Of a DNA stretch of 64,000 nucleotides, positions 8,811 to 16,719 are shown one piece after another. Location of the stretch: contig JABDCC010000003.1 in the NCBI GenBank assembly GCA_013288335.1, positions 25,978 to 89,977 of the forward strand. Direction: 5' to 3'. The position numbers and the translations under genes were made by a program. The stretch is from Alphaproteobacteria bacterium (GTDB taxonomy: Bacteria > Pseudomonadota > Alphaproteobacteria > Rickettsiales > JABCZZ01). The notes under the pieces are model-generated. The model saw nothing but the letters and a program-made list of their open reading frames with translations. It was not told where the DNA came from and ran no database searches. How positions within the stretch are numbered: the first letter of the stretch is position 1; every line of letters starts with the position of its first letter.

Positions 8811-9806
8811 TTATGCGCTCTTTCTTGTGTTCGGTGCATCAAACGGCTTTAAAGTTTCCGGGTTAATATTATCACGCCACCACTCTATGGTGCTTTTAAT
8901 GCCATCATCGAGGTTTACTTGTGGTTCCCAGCCAAGTTCTTTTTTTGCTAACGCACAATCAAGGAACAAACTTGTCTTTATAGTCGGTTGCGACAAATCA
9001 TGTTTGATCTCAAGTTTTTTGCCGGAAGCAATCACAATCTTATTCACCAATTCTTTTATAGATACTGCTTTACCGAGACCACAATTATACAGACGATATT
9101 TCTCTGGTTGTTTTTTAATAGCCAATTCTACGAAGTGGGTTAAATCTTCGGCATGCAACAAATCGCGTTCTTCTTCACCGGTTCCCCAAACGCTAATGGA
9201 ATCTTTTGCAGTCATCACTTTGGTAACCGTTGCGCCAAATACATGGCTGCGCTCCAAATCAAACTTATCATGTGCGCCGTAAATATTAGAGTGGCGGATG
9301 GCAGTGAATTTTGTCTCGCTGATGCCAGCAAAAAATTCACACATTTTTTCAATATATATTTTTGTATTACCCACGCCAAAATACCGTGGATGCAGTGGCG
9401 TGTTAGCATCAAAATCAGTCTCTTTGAGTGGCTTATCACCCGAGGGATACATCACCGTACAACTGAAAAAAATTACATGTTTTACTTTTTTCTCAAACGC
9501 TGCGCGGAAAAGGTAAGAATTCATCACAGCATTGTCGGTCACATGTATAAATGGCCGTGTCACGATATCTTTTGCACCTGAAGTCGTAGCCGCAGCCTGT
9601 ATAATTACATCTACCCCGTCGAGCAATGTATTGTATGCTTCCGGATTGCGCAAATCCGCCTTATGCCAGGTGACATCTTTGCAGGCATATTCCGGACGGT
9701 TAAAACGTACCGCATGAACATCATATTGGCCAGATTTGGCAAAATATTCCACCATATTGCGCCCGATAAACCCGGTAGCGCCGCACACTAGAAGCTTCTG
9801 TTTCAT
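8811..9806 (-). CDS. NAD-dependent epimerase/dehydratase
   Basis: This nucleotide-sugar short-chain dehydrogenase opens with CGATGFIGRNMVEYF and has the HSNIYG and ERDLLHAEDL landmarks of the family. The track start is TTG; the ATG at 9806 has AAAGG about 5 bases upstream and is preferred (331 aa). The catalytic region reads GVGNTK: the lysine is present but the position of the active-site tyrosine is valine in my alignment, although a tyrosine lies nearby. It is first in the operon with the Nudix-like gene and the 6408-7409 epimerase. The substrate is unknown; a role in surface polysaccharide precursor synthesis is inferred from family and from the glycan genes elsewhere in the window. Confidence 0.85.
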   Translation of the reverse strand: MKQKLLVCGATGFIGRNMVEYFAKSGQYDVHAVRFNRPEYACKDVTWHKADLRNPEAYNTLLDGVDVIIQAAATTSGAKDIVTRPFIHVTDNAVMNSYLFRAAFEKKVKHVIFFSCTVMYPSGDKPLKETDFDANTPLHPRYFGVGNTKIYIEKMCEFFAGISETKFTAIRHSNIYGAHDKFDLERSHVFGATVTKVMTAKDSISVWGTGEEERDLLHAEDLTHFVELAIKKQPEKYRLYNCGLGKAVSIKELVNKIVIASGKKLEIKHDLSQPTIKTSLFLDCALAKKELGWEPQVNLDDGIKSTIEWWRDNINPETLKPFDAPNTRKSA

Positions 9807-9877
9807 ATGAGCCTTTATCAATGGTGATGATTAGCTGTTATAGGCAAGATAATCCACCCCGGCAAGCGGCAAATGCG

Positions 9878-11725
9878 CTATCCTGTCCGCATATCTTCCA
9901 ACTCAAGCCACCTAGCCTCAGCGTTGGCCAGATCCTGTTGCGCGGAAGCATAGCGGCGGGTTAACTTATCAAACGCTTCGGGGTTTTTGATGTATAAATC
10001 TGCATCCAGCAGCATTTCCTTCAGTTGACTTATCTCAATCTCAAGTTCAGCGATCTTCTTCGGTAATTTTTCCAGTTCATGTTTAAACTTGAAAGACAGC
10101 TTTGGAGGTTTGGAAGACGGGAAATTGGCAATAGTAGAAGTCTCTTGGCTTTTTGACTTCCCGGCTTCTCGTATTCTCGACTTCTGGGATTTCTTGGCTT
10201 CATGGTAATCCGTATAACCACCAATATAGCCTTCAACAACCGCATCACCTTCAAAAGCAATCACCTCAGTTACAGTGCGATCGAGAAAGTCACGATCATG
10301 ACTTACTACGATCAATGTTCCGGCATAATCGGCAAGAATATCCTGCAACATGTCGAGCGTATCCATGTCCAGATCGTTTGTTGGCTCATCGAGAATGAGA
10401 ACATTGCCAGGATTGGCGAGGAGTTTCGCCAGCATTAGCCGGTTTTGCTGGCCACCGGAAAGTGTTTTTACTTTATCACGTGCAATTTTAGGATCGAAGA
10501 GAAAAGCTTTAAGATAGCCGCATACATGAGTAAGTTTTTTATTTTCTCCACTGCCAATCCCCACCTGATCGCCACCATCGGGGCATAATGTATCCCACAG
10601 GGTTTTATCGGGATCGAGATTCACGCGGTTTTGATCAAAATAGGCAATATCAATAGTTTTCCCGCGTGCCACCCTGCCCTTATCCGGGCCTAATTCTCCG
10701 GTAAGCAATTTTATAAAAGTGGATTTTCCTGAACCATTTTTTCCCAATACACCAATACGATCTCCGCGTAATATGCGTAAATTAAAATCCTTGAGAATAG
10801 GTATTTCTTTATCGCCATTTTTAAACGATTTACTGACTTCCTTGAATTCAACAATAATTTTAGAAGCCTGCACTGGTGTTAATGAATCCAGTTCAATTTT
10901 CTTCATACGCTGGGCAAATGCATCTTTATCGGATTTGAGTTTTTCACGCAGACGACCAAGCTCCCCCAAGCGCCGCTGATTGCGTTTGCGTCGCCCTGTT
11001 ACACCGCCTTGCGTCCAGTCAATTTCGGCAGCAAGTTTTTTCTGCATATTCTGCAGTTCGCGTGCTTCGTGTTCAATAATTTGCTCCGCCCAATCATCAA
11101 ACTCTTTATATCCACCAGGACACACACGGATGGTGCCTCGGTCTATCCAGAACACTTTGCGCGAGATATTGGCAAGAAATGCCCTGTCGTGGCTCACGCA
11201 CACGAGTGCGCCGCGATACCCACCAAGAAATCCCTCCAACCATTCAATCGCAGCCAGGTCAAGGTGGTTGGTAGGTTCATCAAGCAGTAATATATCTGGC
11301 TCGGCCACTAACGCTCTAGCAAGCGCGGCGCGGCGCAATTGTCCGCCGGATAATGTTCCCATCAACGCATCCGGATCAATTTGCAGTGGTTCGATTACAA
11401 TATCTGCCAGATGCTGCTTATCTTCTGTCTGGTCATGCGTATCAAGACCTGAGAGCACAAATGTTTTTACTGTATCATTCGGCTTATGAATTACCGTTTG
11501 CGCAAGGTAACCGATAGTGATTCCGGGCATGGCAAAGCGTTTACCAGCATCGAGTTCAAGTTCAGAGAGAATAAGACGCATGAGTGTGGTCTTGCCCGCA
11601 CCGTTTTTACCCACGAGGCAGATTTTATCGCCCTCACTGATATGCATGCGCAAACCCTCAAATAGGGGTTTGCCGCCAAATGTCAGGTGAATATCTTCAA
11701 GGCTAATGAGTACGCGGGGAGCCAT
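9878..11725 (-). CDS. uup: ABC-F family ATPase Uup
   Basis: This soluble duplicated ATP-binding protein has no transmembrane domain; ABC-F proteins act on ribosomes, and Uup also affects DNA element excision and ribosome quality. Both halves are complete: GKNGAGKTT, LSGGQLRRA and LLLDEPTNHLD; then GKNGSGKST, LSGGQQNRL and LILDEPTNDLD. The C-terminal 70 residues form the coiled coil expected of Uup. The linker before it is unusual: it is Lys/Ser/Arg-rich (SQKSRIREAGKSKSQ) and is encoded by a sequence resembling a repeat found elsewhere in the window, so it looks like an in-frame element insertion. The length is 615 aa. The start ATG has no obvious ribosome binding site. Confidence 0.93.
   Translation of the reverse strand: MAPRVLISLEDIHLTFGGKPLFEGLRMHISEGDKICLVGKNGAGKTTLMRLILSELELDAGKRFAMPGITIGYLAQTVIHKPNDTVKTFVLSGLDTHDQTEDKQHLADIVIEPLQIDPDALMGTLSGGQLRRAALARALVAEPDILLLDEPTNHLDLAAIEWLEGFLGGYRGALVCVSHDRAFLANISRKVFWIDRGTIRVCPGGYKEFDDWAEQIIEHEARELQNMQKKLAAEIDWTQGGVTGRRKRNQRRLGELGRLREKLKSDKDAFAQRMKKIELDSLTPVQASKIIVEFKEVSKSFKNGDKEIPILKDFNLRILRGDRIGVLGKNGSGKSTFIKLLTGELGPDKGRVARGKTIDIAYFDQNRVNLDPDKTLWDTLCPDGGDQVGIGSGENKKLTHVCGYLKAFLFDPKIARDKVKTLSGGQQNRLMLAKLLANPGNVLILDEPTNDLDMDTLDMLQDILADYAGTLIVVSHDRDFLDRTVTEVIAFEGDAVVEGYIGGYTDYHEAKKSQKSRIREAGKSKSQETSTIANFPSSKPPKLSFKFKHELEKLPKKIAELEIEISQLKEMLLDADLYIKNPEAFDKLTRRYASAQQDLANAEARWLELEDMRTG
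10140..10204 (-). repeat. Palindromic-element-like insertion inside uup (copy A)
   Basis: On the minus strand this stretch repeats words such as AGAAGTCGAGAATACGAGAAG and GGGAAGTC. About 27 of 40 bases match the reverse complement of the segment around 24000, including AGAAG, GAGAATACG and GGGAA. It encodes a low-complexity Lys/Ser/Arg linker in Uup and keeps the reading frame. Rickettsial palindromic elements behave this way; I infer an analogous family and have no database match. Confidence 0.5.
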
Positions 11726-11792
11726 ATGTTATCTATACACTATAATATTTAGGAGTGTTATAACCCGCGGTGAAGCTTATGCAAGCATAAGC

Positions 11793-13190
11793 TTAGGCAA
11801 TCCCATGTTGCAGCTCAGATGGCTGCTGGGTTTGAGCAACGAAACTATCTTGTGGTTTTTCTATTTTGTTTTTGAGTTCTGGCGAGGCAAATTTAGGAGT
11901 TTTGGTTTCTATATCACTGGCAATGCTATTTTCTGCATGTACAGCAATATCATGAAATTTATAAAGATAGCTTTCCAGATTAGAATACACCTCACCAAAC
12001 GATATAGCTTTGTTTTTAAAATGCTCTGTAAGGAACACCGCAGTTTGATTCAATGCTAGCGGAATTTTATCAGCAGGGATTTTGGCAAGATTATCTACCA
12101 CATGGGCATACACTTCTTCCATATTGACTTCCTTGGTGCCGAATTTGGCAAAGAGCCTTGTGCCAAGTCCACTTACTAAAGTTGCACCACCTAGTGCTCC
12201 TATCGTATCTTTCTTTTTAATATTCCCATAAGCCAGAGTTCCTGCCGCAACCATTTCAATACTTGAGCTCAAGCGGAAAAATACTTTTTCTCTTATATTA
12301 TCAAACCAACTGTTTGGTTTGGGGTTATACGGGTCGGGCACTTTAGAGAAAAAACCAATGGTTTTACCGATGAGATAAATAACGCCAGTATACAGATTGG
12401 TTTTATCCTTCTGATTGTTAAGCCCTGCTTTAAATGCTTCCTTGAATGAACCTTTACCTATCTCCTTAAATGCCGCTCCCCATTGTTTTACCGGAAAAAC
12501 CATTGCAAGTGAGCCAAGAATACGGAGCCCGATTTCTCCCACGCGCACCGAGTTGGCTTTCATGAAATCATAAAATTTCTGACCAAATGTTTTGGGCTTA
12601 TCAGCTTCTTTATGAAGCGGCGCAAGCTCCTGCTCAATGGAGATAGGCTGCGTGCCATCCGGTAGGTAGGGTGTGAGTTGGTTATTTATTTCCTGCTTAA
12701 TAACACGCAAATGATGTGGATCGGTACTTTTCTGCCCGCCAAAGACAATATTAACTGCATTTGCCGTCAAGTTTAATGCGGCAAAACCAAGCTTTGCCGG
12801 ATCAACTTTTTGCTTATCAAATTTACCTTTTGTAAAAAGCGAGGAATATAAATTGAGACCCTGGCCAATATTACTGAAATGCCCACGCCACGCCCAAGGA
12901 TTGAATTTCTTTTCAGGCACTGGTACAGCTAGTTTTACATCATGACCAGCAAGCGCCTGTGATAATTGTGCCTGCGTCTTTTCACCACGCGTGATAAATA
13001 CTGGTTTGCCGTCAACTACCGTTTCCGATATTATTTCCTGCCCAATATCCGGAGCGGTTAATATTTCGTGTAATTTGTCTTTATCTTGTGCGCTTCGTCC
13101 ATAAATGAATGCGAAGTTACTATCGGGACGAGGAGAAAATTCCACCGAAGCAACAGGAGAGTTCGTATTTGTATTTACAAAAACAGCCAT
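11793..13190 (-). CDS. Unrecognised 465-aa protein
   Basis: I do not recognise this family. No signal peptide is obvious. The sequence is basic, with Lys- and Phe-rich stretches and several moderately hydrophobic, alanine/glycine-rich segments (SLAMVFPVKQWGAAF, YTGVIYLIGKTIGFF, GALGGATLVSGLGT) that could be membrane-associated or amphipathic helices. The C-terminus is polar and Gln/Pro-rich. It stands alone: uup follows on the same strand and marR is divergent. There are no cysteines or evident catalytic motifs. The absence of recognisable homology in a well-formed ORF suggests a lineage-restricted gene. The start has no good ribosome binding site and could be a few codons off. Confidence 0.75.
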   Translation of the reverse strand: MAVFVNTNTNSPVASVEFSPRPDSNFAFIYGRSAQDKDKLHEILTAPDIGQEIISETVVDGKPVFITRGEKTQAQLSQALAGHDVKLAVPVPEKKFNPWAWRGHFSNIGQGLNLYSSLFTKGKFDKQKVDPAKLGFAALNLTANAVNIVFGGQKSTDPHHLRVIKQEINNQLTPYLPDGTQPISIEQELAPLHKEADKPKTFGQKFYDFMKANSVRVGEIGLRILGSLAMVFPVKQWGAAFKEIGKGSFKEAFKAGLNNQKDKTNLYTGVIYLIGKTIGFFSKVPDPYNPKPNSWFDNIREKVFFRLSSSIEMVAAGTLAYGNIKKKDTIGALGGATLVSGLGTRLFAKFGTKEVNMEEVYAHVVDNLAKIPADKIPLALNQTAVFLTEHFKNKAISFGEVYSNLESYLYKFHDIAVHAENSIASDIETKTPKFASPELKNKIEKPQDSFVAQTQQPSELQHGIA

Positions 13191-13331
13191 AAATAAATTG
13201 GTTAGTTATGTTTCTTTATCTCGCCTTATATATTACTTTGTATACGAACTACCTGCAAATAGTTATTTGTTACATTTTTGTGACTTATCAGGCGTTTTTA
13301 TGCTTATATTAGGCTAAAATAGGATAGATAA

Positions 13332-13766
13332 ATGCCCACATCACAAGATTATTCCAAGCGAATTGTAAGGTCACTTCGTCAGTTAACTCAGTATCTTGAG
13401 AGGCATTCCCGCATGCTTTTTGAGCATCAGGGAGTTACTGTGCCGCAAATAATGTGCTTGGATAATCTTATAGAAAACGGGGTGATGACAATGGCCGTCC
13501 TGGCGACCAATATACATGTAAGCCCCAGCACTATGGCAGGGATAGTCGACAGGTTAGAAAAAAAGAAACTCGTGATACGTAAGCGTGATACCAAAGATCG
13601 CCGCGTAATTTTTGTGGATATTACCGATAGTGGCAGAAAATTTATTAAAGCCACCCCTCACCTGTTACATAACCGTTTGCATGACACCCTAAACAACCTT
13701 AAGCAAAGTGAGCAGATACAGATAGCAAATTCTATGGAGATGCTGGTTAATTTGCTGCAGAAATAA
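13332..13766 (+). CDS. MarR family transcriptional regulator
   Basis: This 144-aa dimeric winged-helix DNA-binding protein has the characteristic recognition helix and wing: SPSTMAGIVDRLEKKKLV then KRDTKDRRVIFVDITDSG. N- and C-terminal helices form the dimer interface. The ATG is preceded by AGGA with 7-base spacing. It is convergent with oxyR, and the last 20 bases of the two genes overlap, so antisense interference between the transcripts is possible. The ligand and targets are unknown; the neighbourhood suggests stress response, which is inference only. No redox cysteine pattern is present. Confidence 0.92.
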   Translation: MPTSQDYSKRIVRSLRQLTQYLERHSRMLFEHQGVTVPQIMCLDNLIENGVMTMAVLATNIHVSPSTMAGIVDRLEKKKLVIRKRDTKDRRVIFVDITDSGRKFIKATPHLLHNRLHDTLNNLKQSEQIQIANSMEMLVNLLQK

Positions 13767-14622
13767 CTTCTGCCAATTTCTGAAATAAAGCTTCTTTTGC
13801 ACTGGTTTCTCGCCAGCATAAACATATCTTCCGTCCGAAGGATTTATTCTGCAGCGGGATATAACATATATTGGGGTTATCATGGCGGACTGCAAGCTCT
13901 GGAATCAAAGTAATAGCATCGCCCATAGCCACCATTTGCCTGAGTGTTTCTAAACTGGTCGCTCTGAATTTTATTGATTCTCCACTACCTATGGAGTGAC
14001 AAATTTCTAATGCCTGCGAACGCAGGCAATGCCCTTCATCGAGTAAAAGAAGTTGAATTCCTGCCAACTCCTCATCAGTTATTTTTTTCTTTTTTGAAAG
14101 AGGATTGTTTTTTGGCACAGCAAGAAAGAAACGCTCGTGAAATAATTCCACGGATTTTATTCCCTGCCTTTCAACTGGCCCTGCTATTAAAGCACAGTCA
14201 AGCCTCCCACTTTCCAATAATTCCAACAAACTTGCTGTTTTTTCTTCCACCAACTTCATTAAGAGCTTTGGAAAATTCTTTTTAATACTCCCGGAACATA
14301 ACGGAAAGAGATACGGCGCCAAAGTAGGGAACGCACCTAACGTTAATTCTCCGCAAAAAGGATCCCGCTCCGATTTAGCAAGCTGCCTGATTTCTTCGGC
14401 CTGATGCAGAATATGCCGCGTGCGCTCGCAAATATCCTTTCCAATAGCCGTCAGCATGACTTTTTTATTGCTACGTTCAAACAACTGAACACCCAGATAT
14501 TCTTCTAACTTCTTTATCTGGATGCTCAGTGTCGACTGGCTTACGTTGCAGATTTCCGCAGCTTTGCCAAAATTCCCGGTATCGGCTACAGTCACTATAT
14601 ATTGTAAATCGCGTAAGTTCAT
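13747..14622 (-). CDS. oxyR: Hydrogen peroxide-sensing LysR regulator OxyR
   Basis: This tetrameric LysR-type regulator activates peroxide defence when two cysteines form a disulfide. The N-terminal helix-turn-helix is classical (NFGKAAEICNVSQSTLSIQIKKLE). The effector domain holds the OxyR signature GHCLRSQALEIC, with two cysteines nine residues apart like Cys199/Cys208 of E. coli OxyR. That spacing, together with ahpC-ahpD next door, makes the OxyR call strong. Its ATG overlaps the pirin stop (TAATG), so the two are translationally coupled. It probably acts on the pirin/ahpC intergenic region. The length, 291 aa, is typical. Confidence 0.95.
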   Translation of the reverse strand: MNLRDLQYIVTVADTGNFGKAAEICNVSQSTLSIQIKKLEEYLGVQLFERSNKKVMLTAIGKDICERTRHILHQAEEIRQLAKSERDPFCGELTLGAFPTLAPYLFPLCSGSIKKNFPKLLMKLVEEKTASLLELLESGRLDCALIAGPVERQGIKSVELFHERFFLAVPKNNPLSKKKKITDEELAGIQLLLLDEGHCLRSQALEICHSIGSGESIKFRATSLETLRQMVAMGDAITLIPELAVRHDNPNICYIPLQNKSFGRKICLCWRETSAKEALFQKLAEVISAAN

Positions 14623-15323
14623 TATTTCGCCATATCAAAAATTAAAATATCTGCTTTATCTATACCCGTAAACTTAAGCATTTTCTCATCTTCAACAGCG
14701 GCGCCGTCACCTTGTTTTAACTCTTTATCACCGAGTATAACTTTACCGTTTGCCACATGCAGCCAGGCAATCCTGTTATCGCCCATCTTGTACTCGGCCA
14801 TTTTACCTTTTTCTAAATCAAGCACATACATAGCAATATCCTGGTGCACAGTAAGGCTACCTTCTCGCCCATCATTCGAAGCAAGGAGAGTAAACTTTCC
14901 ATTTTCACGAGACTTGGCAAAGTTTTTCTGCTCATAAGAAGGTGGAAACCCTTTCTTATCAGGCAGAATCCAGATTTGCAGCAAATGAACCTGTTTATCC
15001 TTCTGCGGGTTAAATTCACTATGCCTGATACCGGTGCCAGCAGACATGCGCTGCACATCACCAGGCATAATGACTGAGCCTGTTCCAAGTGAATCCTTAT
15101 GCTCTAACTCACCCTCCATGACGTAGGTTACTATTTCCATATTGTCATGCGGATGCGTTCCGAAACCGGAAGCGGGCGCTACAATATCGTCGTTTATCAC
15201 ACGAAGATCGCCAAATCCCATATGTTTTGGATCATAATAGTTACCAAAACTAAAGGTATGCTTAGTATCAAGCCAACCCATTTTTACGGCCCCGCGGTCT
15301 TCGGATTTTCTGAATGTAATCAT
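14622..15323 (-). CDS. Pirin family protein (YhaK-like)
   Basis: This bicupin metal-binding protein belongs to the pirin family; bacterial members include quercetin 2,3-dioxygenases and redox-responsive proteins of unclear role. The N-terminal cupin holds the metal-ligand motif GTHPHDNMEIVTYV and a later EHKDSLG; the second cupin is more degenerate. It has 233 aa, and the ATG has AAGGAG 8 bases upstream. It is the first gene of a two-gene operon with oxyR and is divergent from ahpC, so peroxide-linked regulation is likely. The exact enzymatic activity cannot be assigned. Confidence 0.9.
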   Translation of the reverse strand: MITFRKSEDRGAVKMGWLDTKHTFSFGNYYDPKHMGFGDLRVINDDIVAPASGFGTHPHDNMEIVTYVMEGELEHKDSLGTGSVIMPGDVQRMSAGTGIRHSEFNPQKDKQVHLLQIWILPDKKGFPPSYEQKNFAKSRENGKFTLLASNDGREGSLTVHQDIAMYVLDLEKGKMAEYKMGDNRIAWLHVANGKVILGDKELKQGDGAAVEDEKMLKFTGIDKADILIFDMAK

Positions 15324-15471
15324 AAAAATTCTCCTTAAAAACTATCATAAGAAAACATAGCACATATCATTGATATAATCAATCAATATAATATAAACAA
15401 TATATTTTACCAATGGACTAAATTATGGGATATTTGGCTTTGTTAAAACACACAGAACATAAGGAGGATAT
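15324..15471. promoter_or_regulatory. Divergent pirin-oxyR / ahpCD control region with palindrome
   Basis: This AT-rich region between pirin and ahpC contains ATTGAT-ATA-ATCAAT at 15369-15383, a perfect six-base inverted repeat of the size LysR regulators bind, and CTAT...ATAG halves at 15342-15360. The ahpC ribosome binding site AAGGAGG lies at the right edge. OxyR control of both directions is inferred from the gene content; the site does not match the full E. coli OxyR consensus. Confidence 0.5.
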
Positions 15472-16011
15472 ATGCTTGGTATAGGACAAAAATTTCCATC
15501 TTTTTCAATGAAAGCAACAGTTTCTAACGATATTAAAACTGCTTTCACTGACGTTACAGACAAAAGCCACCCCGGAAAATGGCTCGTATTTTTCTCATGG
15601 CCAAAGGATTTTACCTTTGTCTGCCCGACTGAAATTGCCGAATTTGGCAAGCTGAATAAGGAATTCAAAGACCGTGACGCGCAAGTATTGGGCTTAAGTA
15701 CCGATAGTGAATTCGTGCATCTTGCATGGCGCCAAAATCATAAGGATTTACACAACCTGCCCTTCCCTATGCTTGCCGATGTAAAACGTGAATTAAGCAC
15801 GGCGCTTGGTATCTTAAATGTAGCCGAAGGTGTTGCTGATCGCACTACTTACATCGTCGACCCAGAAGGCATTATTAGATTCGTTATGGTGACGGATTTG
15901 AATGTTGGCCGTAATGTTAAAGAGGTATTGCGTGTTCTTGATGCATTACAAACAGACGAGCTTTGCCCATGCAACTGGAACAAAGGCGAAGACACTTTAA
16001 AAGTCGCTTAA
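15472..16011 (+). CDS. ahpC: Alkyl hydroperoxide reductase AhpC (2-Cys peroxiredoxin)
   Basis: This peroxiredoxin reduces H2O2, organic peroxides and peroxynitrite. The peroxidatic cysteine is in FTFVCPTE, the resolving cysteine region is DELCPCNW. At 179 aa it is the short form typically reduced by AhpD rather than AhpF. The extra cysteine next to the resolving one (CPC) matches the three-cysteine mycobacterial type. A strong AAGGAGG ribosome binding site precedes the ATG. It is followed 21 bases later by ahpD in one operon that ends at a terminator. OxyR is encoded divergently and is the likely activator. Confidence 0.96.
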   Translation: MLGIGQKFPSFSMKATVSNDIKTAFTDVTDKSHPGKWLVFFSWPKDFTFVCPTEIAEFGKLNKEFKDRDAQVLGLSTDSEFVHLAWRQNHKDLHNLPFPMLADVKRELSTALGILNVAEGVADRTTYIVDPEGIIRFVMVTDLNVGRNVKEVLRVLDALQTDELCPCNWNKGEDTLKVA

Positions 16012-16032
16012 AAACTAAAAATAGGAGAATTT

Positions 16033-16611
16033 ATGACAGAGCTTAATTTAGAATCACTAAGGGAATCACTGCCAGCATATGCCAAGGATATTAAACTTAA
16101 TCTTGGCAATGTGCTGACAACTGAAGGCTCCGGAGATCTTACTATTAACCAGATAATGGGAGTAGCACTCGCTTCCGCCTATGCAACCCGCAACATTAAG
16201 GTGATAGGCGCGATTGCATATGAAGCGGCGTCTGTGATTTCGCAAGCTGAACAGGAAGCAGCAAAATCCGCTTCAGCTATTATGGCAATGAATAATATTT
16301 ATTACCGGTTCATTCATCTTGTACACGATGAAGAACTCGGAAAACTACCGCCAAAACTGCGCATGAACGTGATCGGAAGCCCTGGAATTGCCAAGGTGGA
16401 GTTTGAATTATACTCACTTGCGGTCTCTGCCATAAATGGTTGCGGAATGTGCATGGAAGCGCATGTTCATGAAGTATTGAAAGGCGGAATCAGCAAATTG
16501 GGTATTCAGTCCTCCATAAGAATAGCCGCAGTAATCAATGCAACCGCCCAAGCGATAAGTAATAGAGATGCAGAAAACGCACTACATAATAAATCAGAAT
16601 TGGCTGCTTAA
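16033..16611 (+). CDS. ahpD: Alkylhydroperoxidase AhpD
   Basis: This CxxC protein, together with a lipoamide/dihydrolipoamide system, recycles oxidised AhpC. The active site is GCGMCMEAHVHEV, with the paired cysteines and downstream histidine of the family, and the all-helical 192-aa length is normal. The ATG has AGGAG about 7 bases upstream. It is second in the ahpC-ahpD operon and is followed by a clear hairpin terminator. The combination of AhpC with AhpD instead of AhpF indicates a lipoyl/NADH-driven reducing route. Confidence 0.95.
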   Translation: MTELNLESLRESLPAYAKDIKLNLGNVLTTEGSGDLTINQIMGVALASAYATRNIKVIGAIAYEAASVISQAEQEAAKSASAIMAMNNIYYRFIHLVHDEELGKLPPKLRMNVIGSPGIAKVEFELYSLAVSAINGCGMCMEAHVHEVLKGGISKLGIQSSIRIAAVINATAQAISNRDAENALHNKSELAA

Positions 16612-16624
16612 AAGCTCCCACCTC

Positions 16625-16655
16625 ATCCACGAGGTATAAAGCCTCGTGGATCTTT
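16625..16655 (+). terminator. Terminator of ahpC-ahpD
   Basis: A perfect 10-bp stem, ATCCACGAGG / CCTCGTGGAT with a seven-base loop, is followed by CTTTTA. It lies 13 bases after the ahpD stop. The T-tract is short but the stem is strong. Confidence 0.85.
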
Positions 16656-16719
16656 TACTCTATAAAAACTTCAATAAGAATGTTACAAAGCAGATAATAT
16701 AAAATTATTTTCTGCCAAT

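Noticed and set aside
13268-13310. TGTTAC/TGTGAC repeats before the MarR gene
   Set aside because: The phase is 11 bp, but the spacing to TATATT is 20 rather than 21 and the hexamers differ from TTCAT; likely coincidence or a different site.
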